This document shows, in pieces, positions 45,701 to 52,380 of a stretch of 56,066 nucleotides of DNA. The DNA is from JABHIE01 sp964584805 (GTDB lineage Bacteria > Planctomycetota > UBA1135), in NCBI GenBank assembly GCA_964584805.1, contig CAZPAY010000015.1:1-56066 (forward strand), in the 5' to 3' direction. The position numbers and the translations under genes were made by a program. Numbering within the stretch: position 1 is the first letter of the stretch; each line of letters opens with the position of its first letter. The notes under the pieces were generated by a model. It saw only the letters and a program-made list of their open reading frames with translations, made no database searches and was not told where the DNA came from.

Positions 45701-46314
45701 TTCCCGGTACAGCAACCCCAGTTGACCGACCACTCGAGACGCTCTCATCAAAGTACCACCTCGAAGAACTCTTCGAGCTACAAGGCACTCTTGCCAAAGT
45801 CGAAGAGGCACAAGCGGCTGGCGATTTGCGTCTCGCCCTGACCTTGGCGGCACCACTTGCAGACCTCGACGCAGATTTTGACGCGGATGTCACCCGTGTG
45901 CGCGAAATACGCTATGAAATCCTGGCAAAGGGCGAAAACTTACCTCAAGAGGCCATGTCGGCGCGTGACCGTGGTTGGCCGCTAAAAAGCGCTGCCCTTC
46001 TCAAACACGCCATCGTGGAATTCCCAGAAACGAGCCTCTCCGATTTAGCTGAAGTGCGGCTCAAGAAACTCGAGCGACGAGCCGACTATCGCCAAGCCAA
46101 CCGCGAGTGGGCTAAGCTCAAGAAAATCGTGCGCGATGCGAGTCGAGGAAAAATTGAGCAGGCGACCATCCGAAGTGAGTTCGCGCTCCTCCGCACGGCA
46201 AAGCCCTGCGCCGAAGTTGAATCGGCAATTCAAACCCTGGAACAAGTGCTAAAAGAAACAGGCCCCGAGCAATTGCCCGAGGCCTGGGAAGCGCTACAAC
46301 CAAAAGTGAATTAA
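42703..46314 (+). CDS. secreted TPR / gluzincin peptidase / jelly-roll / thioredoxin-like fusion protein
   Basis: The product has 1203 residues with a signal peptide (MGFLLTILLPAFLLISPIGG). Domains in order: TPR-like helices (~20-180); an MA-clan metallopeptidase with HEAAHQF (~316) and the third-ligand helix WLNEAYASFFEG (~336); more TPRs (~485-570, DDPNVLWASAQCVHAMKNLD); a concanavalin-like sandwich (~650-830, NLMGLCFGYKDPNNTHAVML); a TlpA-type thioredoxin fold (~860-1010, GRPVVLMFWSLAQEK) whose CxxC position has no cysteines; and C-terminal helices. Peptidase ligands are intact, the thioredoxin site is not. This may be a large extracellular or periplasmic processing scaffold. It converges on lat with stops interlocked in TTAA. 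Confidence 0.72.
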   Translation: MGFLLTILLPAFLLISPIGGEGDPYTQKHLATANRHYEAGNTALAIASVRRVLELHDQHLEALGLWAEWSLEIGNQDEAVYAMHAWMRAVDSFYKPPVSRKEIKAMHETLLEFDPKADELTKMREKHLKALFKLAKEHFKKERMHAALNVLDELLRIEPKHSSGKKLKKTIIQNGSNDVAVADAYAGSDPLEGVDPEWLAEENPKHEDWKHAWEEQGENYTYKTNAGYLVLKTSSIAMEQMNQAYRHFFHYKVDGGQTPRVTVHVFKNRDEYLKQGIGPPIEWSGGHFTGSHVETYVGGTSGKENILSMYSTLFHEAAHQFVGLTGKGGVPGWLNEAYASFFEGTTILSNGKVRWNEVASHRLFPLADRIEKGWMSDYKDGVRDRDGEWASPERAPSLRVLVENQYGWGPPWYAPTWGVVYFLYNYRDSETGRPVYREALHNYYLSGAASRGVEQRVEHFEDLVLRGNELSPVQDIDALNDIWGEWILQLRDIQLGKADATTSALAFGIKAFTREDYDLAMELFEEALLHAADDPNVLWASAQCVHAMKNLDRAGALYRSFANELELRGEADADERYKKAVEWVKKLDPAARKHARIRNDTSETGVALAQDYLDRGLPLMALETTRQVSAGFASKKALELYAKITRETGVSLAAWKVAFNEFDMSGWSTTNGYSAYGGKIKARIELDEEISKVAGDFLTRELTCETTIQADFSLECEMRFGDDANLMGLCFGYKDPNNTHAVMLLPKGFLQVVSKHGEMWDILQHRQVQFPKGWQKLRIDVVDKDLDVYLNGKYLSHLEMSSRDALRGGFGLITGTGNAEYRGIRLLARDPHDPAARMERDMARQALEKDASLRAPGVFSGFSPPEPTVDTPFVQGKSFRLKDKIGRPVVLMFWSLAQEKVIPTAAYYAELAKRWGPQGFEFLAIMDNSHDPLQVRHALQKHPMPGVAIAIDDMELTTHNDFNVLGGSNGWNLPHVLVLDVHGKVTWEGDPNLSSGVGWIPGTATPVDRPLETLSSKYHLEELFELQGTLAKVEEAQAAGDLRLALTLAAPLADLDADFDADVTRVREIRYEILAKGENLPQEAMSARDRGWPLKSAALLKHAIVEFPETSLSDLAEVRLKKLERRADYRQANREWAKLKKIVRDASRGKIEQATIRSEFALLRTAKPCAEVESAIQTLEQVLKETGPEQLPEAWEALQPKVN

Positions 46315-47639
46315 AGCGCGCTCAATGCCTTACGAGTCAACTCGAGGCATAGATCTGTGTCAGCATCAGTAATGGCCAAGTGTGGGCGGAAACGCACTGT
46401 GCGCTCGCCTGAGCTCAGACCAATCATGCCGGCGTCCATCATGGCACCGAGCAGTGCGTTGCGGCTATCGCCATCTGGCATATCAAACGCCATGATGAGA
46501 CCGAGGCCACGCACATTGGTGACATTGCTGAAATCGGCTGCGATTGCCTTCATGCCTTCAATCCAGCGCTCACCTTGACGGGCGGCATTGGCCATGAGGT
46601 TGTCGCTCTCGATGACTTCAAGCACTTTAGTAGCACGCATCATGTCGACGAGGTTGCCACCCCAAGTCGAATTGATTCGACTGGATGTCTTAAAGCAGTT
46701 GTCAGGCACATCGTCGATGCGCGAGCCGGCCATGATGCCGCACTGCTGCGATTTTTTACCAAAGCTGAAGATGTCAGGCTCGACACCGTAGTGCTCCCAA
46801 GCCCAAGTCTTACCTGAGCCGAAGAAGCCGGTTTGAACTTCATCGAAAATCAGCAAGCAATCGTGCTTTTCGCAACGAGACTTAAGTGCGGCCAAATACT
46901 CAGGGCGGAAGTGACGGTCGCCACCTTCGCACTGCAGAGGCTCAATCAAGATGCACGCGATATCGTCACCATGCTGATCAAAAGCGGCGTCGATTTGAGC
47001 CAAGGAATCTTTTTCGGATTCAAGAACCGCATCTGGGTTGTCAAAATCAATCGCAGGTGCATCAACGCGCGGCCAAGTGTCAAACTTAGGGAAGTAAGCA
47101 ACCTTATCGACCAAAGTGTTGGTTACGCTGAGTGTGTAGCCCGAACGACCGTGGAAAGCCTTTTTGAAGTGGATAACAAGCTGGCCAACATCAGAATCAA
47201 CGCCCTTAGAGCGGTTGCGGCGGACCTTCCAGTCGAAGGCCACTTTCAGTGCATTTTCAACGGCAAGTGCGCCGCCGTCAACGAAGAACATGTACTTGAA
47301 ACCATCGGGCATCGCGGCCTTGCCCATTGCGTCAACATACTCGGCCATCTGCCAAGTGTAGAGGTCAGAGTTAGCAGGCTTATTGATCACCGCAGTAGCG
47401 ACTTTATTGAGCCACTCTTGATCACAAAGGGCTGGGTGATTCCAGCCAATTGGGGTCGAGCCGAAGCAGCCAAAGAAATCAAGATACTCGCGGCCCGTGC
47501 GGGCATCGACGAGCTTGGCGCCTTTGGAATTTTCGAGGTCAAGGACGAAAGGGTAGCCATCGACAAGAATCCACTTACCAAGGGATTCATGTACGTCGTT
47601 GGCGGCGATGGGAGCGTTAGGGCTAAGAGTCATGTTCAC
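46311..47639 (-). CDS. lat: L-lysine 6-transaminase
   Basis: Lat moves the epsilon-amino group of lysine to 2-oxoglutarate, giving 2-aminoadipate 6-semialdehyde. The product has 442 residues, PLP fold type I. Diagnostic parts are YLDFFGCFGSTPIGWNHP, FVDGGALAVENALKVAFDWK, KKAFHGRSGYTLSVTNT, LLIFDEVQTGFFGSGKTWAW and the PLP-lysine region DIFSFGKKSQQCG. The start is the GTG at 47639, six bases after TAGAAT, rather than the ATG two codons on. No semialdehyde dehydrogenase is nearby, so the product's fate (catabolism or an alternative route) is open. Confidence 0.9.
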   Translation of the reverse strand: MNMTLSPNAPIAANDVHESLGKWILVDGYPFVLDLENSKGAKLVDARTGREYLDFFGCFGSTPIGWNHPALCDQEWLNKVATAVINKPANSDLYTWQMAEYVDAMGKAAMPDGFKYMFFVDGGALAVENALKVAFDWKVRRNRSKGVDSDVGQLVIHFKKAFHGRSGYTLSVTNTLVDKVAYFPKFDTWPRVDAPAIDFDNPDAVLESEKDSLAQIDAAFDQHGDDIACILIEPLQCEGGDRHFRPEYLAALKSRCEKHDCLLIFDEVQTGFFGSGKTWAWEHYGVEPDIFSFGKKSQQCGIMAGSRIDDVPDNCFKTSSRINSTWGGNLVDMMRATKVLEVIESDNLMANAARQGERWIEGMKAIAADFSNVTNVRGLGLIMAFDMPDGDSRNALLGAMMDAGMIGLSSGERTVRFRPHLAITDADTDLCLELTRKALSAL

Positions 47640-47645
47640 GGGGTC

Positions 47646-47651
47646 ATTCTA
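47646..47651 (-). promoter_or_regulatory. -10 box (TAGAAT) of lat
   Basis: TAGAAT on the minus strand is followed by six bases and the GTG of lat. It overlaps the last codon region of the upstream minus-strand gene that ends at 47649. It gives lat its own transcript despite the nine-base gap between the genes. Confidence 0.55.
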
Positions 47652-48116
47652 CCCCCATCGCGGCGTTTGGAAAATCAACGCCCCGAGAGAGGAAAGGAGG
47701 GATTCCGCATGAAACCGGTCGGAAACACGCAGAACGAGTAAAGCCGCTGCCCGCGGTGCGCCAGCGCGCAACCACAGAGAATCGGCTATTGGATTGACAA
47801 AAAGCGCCGGAGTGACGCCTTCGCCACTCTCTAAACCACCTTGAATCAAAGTAGCACCCCCATCAAGCCAAGAATGCGAAAAAACCGCGCCAGAGACTGG
47901 ATTTAAGGATGCCATCCGCTCGCGTAGCCTGCGAATCAGCCGAGTATGAGCGGTTTCTTCCACGAGGATGATTGGGGCGGCTGTTGTGCCCCAGAAATCG
48001 GTGCATTCGGTCAAAATCGCCTTGGCGACCATGGCCTGCGCATCGGTAGCAGCCACATACCAAACGGCACGCGTTTCCGCATCTTGGGTGGGCTGATTAT
48101 GCTGTGTGCAATTCAT
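47649..48116 (-). CDS. hypothetical protein divergent from rnpA
   Basis: The product has 155 residues and no signal peptide or membrane span. It contains AVWYVAATDAQAMVAKAILT, PIILVEETAHTRLIRRLRER and a C-terminal segment rich in Leu/Ala. I do not recognise a family. Unlike most genes here it has a good Shine-Dalgarno sequence (GGAGG) nine bases before the ATG, located inside rnpA. Its ATG and the rnpA ATG overlap in CATG. Confidence 0.5.
   Translation of the reverse strand: MNCTQHNQPTQDAETRAVWYVAATDAQAMVAKAILTECTDFWGTTAAPIILVEETAHTRLIRRLRERMASLNPVSGAVFSHSWLDGGATLIQGGLESGEGVTPALFVNPIADSLWLRAGAPRAAALLVLRVSDRFHAESLLSSLGALIFQTPRWG
48098..48103 (+). promoter_or_regulatory. possible -10 box (TATGCT) of rnpA
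   Basis: TATGCT lies eleven bases before the rnpA ATG, inside the divergent hypothetical gene. It would give a leader of only a few bases. No -35 is evident. Confidence 0.3.
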
Positions 48117-48516
48117 GAGTCAGAACCTCCGTCTTCCGCCGCAAGCGCGCATGCAAAGTCAGAAAGATTTTGCGTGGGTGTACCGCCATGGCGTGAGGGC
48201 TCGGGGGCAGCTTATTTTAGTCGTTGCGGCTGAACGGCCGGCAGATAACGACCGAGCGCCAGGTTTTGCGCGCGTGGGTTTGTCGGTTAGTAAAAAATAC
48301 GCCAAGTCGGCTGTCGTGCGAAATCGGGCGCGCCGCTGCTTTCGCGAATCGTTTCGTCTGCTTCGCCCTCGAATGCCTGCCATGGATTTCATTTTGATTC
48401 CGGTGGCCGCGCCTCGCTATGCCTATTCGATGCCCGAGGTGCGTACTGAGTTGAAAAAGTTGCTGCCAAAAATTGAGCGAAAGTGGGCTCGCAAGCTGGA
48501 ACAACAATCAGACTGA
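48115..48516 (+). CDS. rnpA: ribonuclease P protein component
   Basis: RnpA is the protein part of RNase P, which trims tRNA 5' ends. From ATG 48115 it has 133 residues; GTG 48106 in the same frame is an alternative. The family shows KDFAWVYRHGVRARG, VGLSVSKKYAKSAVVRNRAR (the conserved RNR-type arginine motif) and DFILIPVAAPRY. rpmH, which usually stands directly upstream, is absent; a divergent unrelated gene takes its place. Confidence 0.93.
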   Translation: MSQNLRLPPQARMQSQKDFAWVYRHGVRARGQLILVVAAERPADNDRAPGFARVGLSVSKKYAKSAVVRNRARRCFRESFRLLRPRMPAMDFILIPVAAPRYAYSMPEVRTELKKLLPKIERKWARKLEQQSD

Positions 48517-48809
48517 TGATTGCCTCTTTACTTGCCCTGCCGGTGCGCTTTTATCGCAAGTTCATCAGCCCGATGCTCGGCGGAAGTAAATGTCGCTTTC
48601 ACCCAACCTGCTCAGATTACGCACTGGAAGCCTTAAAGACCCGTGGTGCGTGGGTTGGCTTCTGGCTAGGCCTTTGGCGCGTGTTGCGCTGCCAGCCTTT
48701 TTGCAAAGGTGGTTACGACCCGGTTCCTCTAGGTAAGTCGAGAGGTTGCGATTGCTCGTGCGAGACAGAAAGCTCAGTCGAGAAACCTAGCGAAGGCCAC
48801 ACGCCTTAA
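48516..48809 (+). CDS. yidD: membrane protein insertion efficiency factor
   Basis: The ATG sharing one base with the rnpA stop (TGATG) gives 97 residues. YidD hallmarks are visible: RFYRKFISPMLGGSKCRFHP, TCSDYALEAL and RVLRCQPFCKGGYDPVP, with three conserved cysteines. It aids YidC-dependent insertion of membrane proteins. The rnpA-yidD order is conventional, but yidC does not follow; trpS converges with a 23-base overlap instead. The Cys-rich tail (CDCSCETES) is an addition to the family core. Confidence 0.92.
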   Translation: MIASLLALPVRFYRKFISPMLGGSKCRFHPTCSDYALEALKTRGAWVGFWLGLWRVLRCQPFCKGGYDPVPLGKSRGCDCSCETESSVEKPSEGHTP

Positions 48810-49773
48810 GCGCGCGGCCACGCACCGATTGAGCGCGCACGCGTGCTTTATCGGCACCCGCTTTCAAAACGCTTTCCACATAACCGGGGTTAGCGATTAA
48901 CTCAGCACGCCGCAAACGAGCCGAAGCAAAATGCTCTTCGATGCCCTCACGCACGCGTGCTTTGAGATGACCGTAACCCGGAGCGCTCTCGCCACCCGCT
49001 TGCACTTTCGCCTTCCAGTCGGCCAATTCGTCAGCCTCTAAAAAGAGCGCCATCAAATCAAACAAGAAAAGCTCGTCTGGGTTTTTCGCCTCTTCGGGTG
49101 GACGAGAATCTGTAACGATGCGATTCACCAACTTTTTCAGAGGCTTACCCTCAAGAAAAATCGGGATGGTATTACCGTAAGACTTAGACATCTTTTGCCC
49201 ATCAAGCCCCGGTACTTTTTGCGCCGCTGTGGTCGCCGCCATTTCCCACTCAGGGCGGCGAAAAACTTCTGAATCAAAAGATGTATTGAAATGCGTCGCC
49301 ATATCTTGCGTCATTTCAACATGCTGCACCTGGTCTTTCCCGACAGGGACGAGATCCGAATCGTAGGCAAGGATGTCAGCGGCCATCAAAATCGGGTAAG
49401 AGAACAAACCGACATTAGGCTTAATACCTTGGGCGATTTTATCTTTGTAACTGTGGGCGCGCTCAAGAAGGCCCATGCCAGTTACCGTAGCGAGTAGCCA
49501 GGCAATTTCCGTGACCTCTGGCACATCAGACTGGCGAAAGAGCGCCACCTTTTCGGGGTCAAGGCCGAGCGCCAAATACGAAACCGCGACATCAAAAACA
49601 TTGTCGCGCATGGCTTGAGCATCGCGAAGAGTCGTCAGCGCGTGGTAATCCGCAATGAAGTAAAACAAATTTGCATCACGCTCTTGAAGCGCAATGTGCT
49701 GCTGGATGGCACCAAAGTAATTACCGAGGTGCAAAGTGCCGCTCGGCTGAATCCCGCTGAGGATGGTGGTCAT
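48787..49773 (-). CDS. trpS: tryptophanyl-tRNA synthetase
   Basis: The product has 328 residues, a class I synthetase of normal length. HIGH-type motif: SGIQPSGTLHLGNYFGAI (TLHLGNY). KMSKS motif: GLDGQKMSKSYGNTIPIF at ~194. YHALTT and PVGKDQVQHVEMTQDMA are also typical. The ATG is six bases after a TAGAAT box. Its 3' end overlaps the tail of convergent yidD. Confidence 0.96.
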   Translation of the reverse strand: MTTILSGIQPSGTLHLGNYFGAIQQHIALQERDANLFYFIADYHALTTLRDAQAMRDNVFDVAVSYLALGLDPEKVALFRQSDVPEVTEIAWLLATVTGMGLLERAHSYKDKIAQGIKPNVGLFSYPILMAADILAYDSDLVPVGKDQVQHVEMTQDMATHFNTSFDSEVFRRPEWEMAATTAAQKVPGLDGQKMSKSYGNTIPIFLEGKPLKKLVNRIVTDSRPPEEAKNPDELFLFDLMALFLEADELADWKAKVQAGGESAPGYGHLKARVREGIEEHFASARLRRAELIANPGYVESVLKAGADKARVRAQSVRGRALKACGLR

Positions 49774-49779
49774 ACGGGC

Positions 49780-49785
49780 ATTCTA
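49780..49785 (-). promoter_or_regulatory. -10 box (TAGAAT) of trpS
   Basis: TAGAAT on the minus strand, six bases (GCCCGT) before the trpS ATG, predicts a leaderless message. It sits between trpS and the terminator of the upstream gene, as expected for an independent unit. Confidence 0.6.
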
Positions 49786-49831
49786 ACTTTGCGCGGGGGT
49801 CGGAATAAACTCAAGCGATGCGGAATGAAGA

Positions 49832-49859
49832 AAGCCACCGAGCTCGCGCTCGGTGGCTT
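49832..49859 (-). terminator. Rho-independent terminator of the beta-barrel lipoprotein gene
   Basis: On the minus strand AAGCCACCGAGC pairs with GCTCGGTGGCTT around a 4-base loop (GCGA), a 12-bp stem, followed by a T-rich tail (TCTTCATTCC). It lies 25 bases after the stop at 49884. It is the only convincing intrinsic terminator I found in the window. Confidence 0.8.
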
Positions 49860-49883
49860 GGGGTGGGGATAAGGTTAAGCGTC

Positions 49884-50633
49884 TTAAAAGATCACAGAAA
49901 GGCCTATGAGGAAACTCCAGCCCGAAGTCTGTTTCTCATAACCCTCAGGATACGAAGGAGGATCTTGAGGAACAGGTTTACCGTCAAAGGTATCTATAAA
50001 ATCATCGCTAGTTCGAGATTCATAATTAAATGAATACTCGAGCATAACGGATTTAGTCAAAAACTGAGAGAGCCCGGCCGATAGAGAATAGCCAGACAAA
50101 TCATTTTCCTTACCCGTCTCTAGACCGTCCTGGTTGCCTCGGGAATCATATTCACGATTAACTGATTCGTTGCTTCCATAGAAGTCATATGACCCCTGCA
50201 ACCAAGGAATGAGCGCACCTTCTGTAAGGAAGTAATAGCGTGAATACAGGCCCAACAGATTATTGGAAACGTCGCCAGAGTCATCAATCAATCCGTCAAA
50301 TCCAATATTATCTATTGTTGCGCTACCATGCTGATAGCTTACTCCCAGCTCAACATGGTCGGTCAGCAAGAACCCATATGAAAGATCAAAAGACACAGAG
50401 GAGATTTCTTCTGTGCCGTACTCTCCAACAGGATCTTCTGTATCCGATGTACTTCCCTCTAACTCCGACAAATCGAAACTAAGACCAAGTCGATTCATTC
50501 CTGAACGAATGCCGCCTTCCTTTTCAACTCGTAGAAGAGACTCGAGGTCAAGTTCGCCTGAGCTCGATGAGGATTGGCAAGAAGTCAGGAATGCAATGGC
50601 CAAAGAAAAAAGAAGTGTGTTTTTGTATTTCAT
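49884..50633 (-). CDS. outer-membrane beta-barrel lipoprotein
   Basis: The ATG at 50633 gives 249 residues with a lipoprotein signal (MKYKNTLLFSLAIAFLTSC). The rest alternates hydrophobic and polar residues as in small barrels (SFDLSYGFLLTDHVELGVSY, LLGLYSRYYFLTEGALIPWL, SVMLEYSFNYES) and ends in phenylalanine (GWSFLIGLSVIF), a typical outer-membrane assembly signal. The region looks visibly AT-richer than its neighbours. Uniquely here, it has a full -35/-10 promoter and an intrinsic terminator. Function is unknown; a surface protein of the opacity-like type is the best guess. Confidence 0.72.
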   Translation of the reverse strand: MKYKNTLLFSLAIAFLTSCQSSSSSGELDLESLLRVEKEGGIRSGMNRLGLSFDLSELEGSTSDTEDPVGEYGTEEISSVSFDLSYGFLLTDHVELGVSYQHGSATIDNIGFDGLIDDSGDVSNNLLGLYSRYYFLTEGALIPWLQGSYDFYGSNESVNREYDSRGNQDGLETGKENDLSGYSLSAGLSQFLTKSVMLEYSFNYESRTSDDFIDTFDGKPVPQDPPSYPEGYEKQTSGWSFLIGLSVIF

Positions 50634-50666
50634 GAAAAGATGGAGCAATATCTTTACTCAAGACAC

Positions 50667-50695
50667 ATCATAATAAGCACGCCTTCAATTCTCAA
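50667..50695 (-). promoter_or_regulatory. housekeeping-type promoter of the beta-barrel lipoprotein gene
   Basis: TTGAGA (50695-50690) and TATGAT (50672-50667) are separated by exactly 17 bases on the minus strand. The transcript would start about 27 bases before the ATG at 50633. This is the clearest -35/-10 pair in the window. Confidence 0.7.
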
Positions 50696-50722
50696 CTAGA
50701 AAAATCGACCTTCTTGATAGGC

Positions 50723-50956
50723 CTAAAAATGGACAGCCAGACCCAACATCAAGTTCATATTCAAACGGCCCTCACTCATTTCTTCTCCTGCCCAAGTTCC
50801 GAAATCAACTCCGTACTCGACAGTCACGGACTCAGACAATGGGGTTGAAAGGATGGCCGCGCCATCGACTTGCCCCATATTTGTTTGGCAGGAAAATAAT
50901 CCCGTCAAAAGCAAGAGGGTGATGCCCCGGAGAACAAAGCGCACATCACACCGCAT
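50723..50956 (-). CDS. small lipoprotein, possible barrel remnant
   Basis: The ATG at 50956 lies 11 bases inside the upstream gene and gives 77 residues. The signal RFVLRGITLLLLTGLFSC ends in a lipobox cysteine at ~23. The mature 55 residues include VEYGVDFGTWAGEE and end LNMNLMLGLAVHF, resembling the last strands and final Phe of the neighbouring barrel protein. It could be a decayed paralogue or a genuine tiny lipoprotein. Evidence is limited to frame, signal and position. Confidence 0.5.
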   Translation of the reverse strand: MRCDVRFVLRGITLLLLTGLFSCQTNMGQVDGAAILSTPLSESVTVEYGVDFGTWAGEEMSEGRLNMNLMLGLAVHF

Positions 50957-51518
50957 GAGAAATATTGAGATCAAATGCGACCTGCAGGCCGTCCAAAAAG
51001 AGGGCGAGTCGGTCGAGAGTAGCTTGAAAGCCGTTTTGCCAGGACTCTTGATTGGCGCCGGTGTTGGGCGCGGGCGCAAGGGTGTCGGCTTGGGCTAGAG
51101 CATGAAAGTAGCCGTCCCAAACGGTCTCGTCGGCTTGACGAGAAGCGCACCAATTCTCAGCCCAATAGCGGGCGACCCCTTCGATGGCCCAAATGGCTCC
51201 GAAGCGCGTCTTGCTATCGGCGAGTAGTTCAAGCAGGCCTTCGGCGGCAAGGCGAGTTCCAGGGAGAGCGTGACCGAATCCCTCAATACGGTCATGCTCG
51301 CCACAGGAAGAAAGAAAGTCTCCGAAGAGACGCTCGCTGTCGGGGCAACCGGCATCGAGTGGGCGGACGGCTTTGCGCAGGATGCCATACTCCATGGCAA
51401 AAGCGCGCAGGGTCGTCGAGCGACTGCCGCTGGCGTGAATCAGCGACCAAATGGAGTGATTGCAAGCCGGGTGGGCCTGCAATCGACTCTCAAACTCAGC
51501 TACGGAGGGGTAGGTCAC
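50946..51518 (-). CDS. putative haem-oxygenase-fold (TenA/PqqC-like) protein
   Basis: The product has 190 residues from a GTG start and is all helical. Segments such as ACNHSIWSLIHASGSRSTTL, LLELLADSKTRFGAIWAIEG and VARYWAENWCASRQADETVW resemble the helical bundle of the TenA / PqqC / iron-containing redox enzyme superfamily. I cannot confirm metal ligands or the TenA catalytic cysteine. A thiamine link (thiC is 1.6 kb away) is tempting but unsupported. Hypothetical protein is the cautious call. Confidence 0.45.
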   Translation of the reverse strand: MTYPSVAEFESRLQAHPACNHSIWSLIHASGSRSTTLRAFAMEYGILRKAVRPLDAGCPDSERLFGDFLSSCGEHDRIEGFGHALPGTRLAAEGLLELLADSKTRFGAIWAIEGVARYWAENWCASRQADETVWDGYFHALAQADTLAPAPNTGANQESWQNGFQATLDRLALFLDGLQVAFDLNISHAV

Positions 51519-51587
51519 CGACCTCTATCGGATGAATGCCCCCTACTCTTTAGGCATTTATTGGGGTAATCGAGACTTCTCAAGAGG

Positions 51588-51593
51588 TATGAT
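51588..51593 (+). promoter_or_regulatory. -10 box (TATGAT) of the first ybjQ-family gene
   Basis: TATGAT followed by six bases (gcgccc) and the ATG at 51600 predicts a leaderless transcript for the ybjQ-ybjQ-M48 unit. Confidence 0.5.
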
Positions 51594-51599
51594 GCGCCC

Positions 51600-51914
51600 A
51601 TGCAATTAACTAACATTGAGACCATTCCGGGCAAAACCATTGTCGAGCATTACGGCTTGGTGCAAGGCTCGAGCATCCGTGCAAAACATGTCGGTCGCGA
51701 TTTTGCGGCTGGGCTAAAAAACCTGGTTGGTGGCGAGCTCAAGGGTTACACCGAGTTGCTGCAAGAGTCGCGTAATCAGGCGCTGCAGCGGATGCTAGAG
51801 CAGGCGCGTGAGTTGGGTGCAAATGGCATCGTGAATGTGCGTTTTGCGACCTCGTCGGTCTCGGCCGGTGCATCAGAAATGATGGTTTACGGCACTGCTG
51901 TATTCGTGGAGTAG
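51600..51914 (+). CDS. YbjQ-family (UPF0145) protein
   Basis: The product has 104 residues, the usual size. It matches the family in TIVEHYGLVQGSSIRAKHVG, LKNLVGGELKGYTELLQESR and ARELGANGIVNVRFATSSV. YbjQ proteins are small, probably pentameric, heavy-metal-binding-like proteins without an established function. It is followed four bases later by a membrane-anchored paralogue. Confidence 0.88.
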   Translation: MQLTNIETIPGKTIVEHYGLVQGSSIRAKHVGRDFAAGLKNLVGGELKGYTELLQESRNQALQRMLEQARELGANGIVNVRFATSSVSAGASEMMVYGTAVFVE

Positions 51915-51918
51915 AGCC

Positions 51919-52380
51919 TTGGAAGACTTTTATGAATTGGGCTTTCAGGTTGCCCTGCCGATTGTTTTGCTCTTTTTGGGCTGGATTGTCGGTCGCAAAC
52001 GCGAAGCTCGGCATTACCGCGACATTAACGCACGCGAGGTCGCCTTCCGGTCAATTCCGGTGACCTCGACCAAGACCTTGCCTGATGACCGCCCCATCAA
52101 AGAGGCCAAATTGGTTTATGGGTCGGTTGTGATTGCGGTGGATTATTTCAAGGTGTTTACTTCGGGTTTCCGCAAACTCGTGGGCGGCGAGATGCGCGCT
52201 TACGCGCCACTTCTTGACCGCGCACGCCGTGAGGCAGTTTTGCGCGCCATGGAGTCGACACCCGATGCCGATTTGTTTTTGAATCTGCGGGTCGACACTT
52301 CCAAAATTTCCGGTAGTGCGCAAAAGATGGGTGCGGTCGAAGCGATTGCGCATGTTACGGCCATTCGATATGAAGTTTAA
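51919..52380 (+). CDS. membrane-anchored YbjQ-family protein
   Basis: A TTG start gives 153 residues. One N-terminal membrane span (VALPIVLLFLGWIVG) followed by a basic stop-transfer (RKREARHYR) precedes a YbjQ-like domain: KLVYGSVVIAVDYFKVFTSG, FRKLVGGEMRAYAPLLDRAR, DLFLNLRVDTSKISGSAQ. The pairing of a soluble and an anchored paralogue suggests a mixed assembly at the membrane. It overlaps the M48 protease gene by 11 bases. Confidence 0.75.
   Translation: MEDFYELGFQVALPIVLLFLGWIVGRKREARHYRDINAREVAFRSIPVTSTKTLPDDRPIKEAKLVYGSVVIAVDYFKVFTSGFRKLVGGEMRAYAPLLDRARREAVLRAMESTPDADLFLNLRVDTSKISGSAQKMGAVEAIAHVTAIRYEV

Noticed and set aside
46833..47741. 302-codon open frame opposite lat
   Set aside because: lat is certain on the minus strand, and the plus frame has no recognisable domain or start signal.
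50946..51518. TenA thiaminase, given the nearby thiC
   Set aside because: Only a general helical resemblance is visible; the TenA catalytic residues could not be identified.
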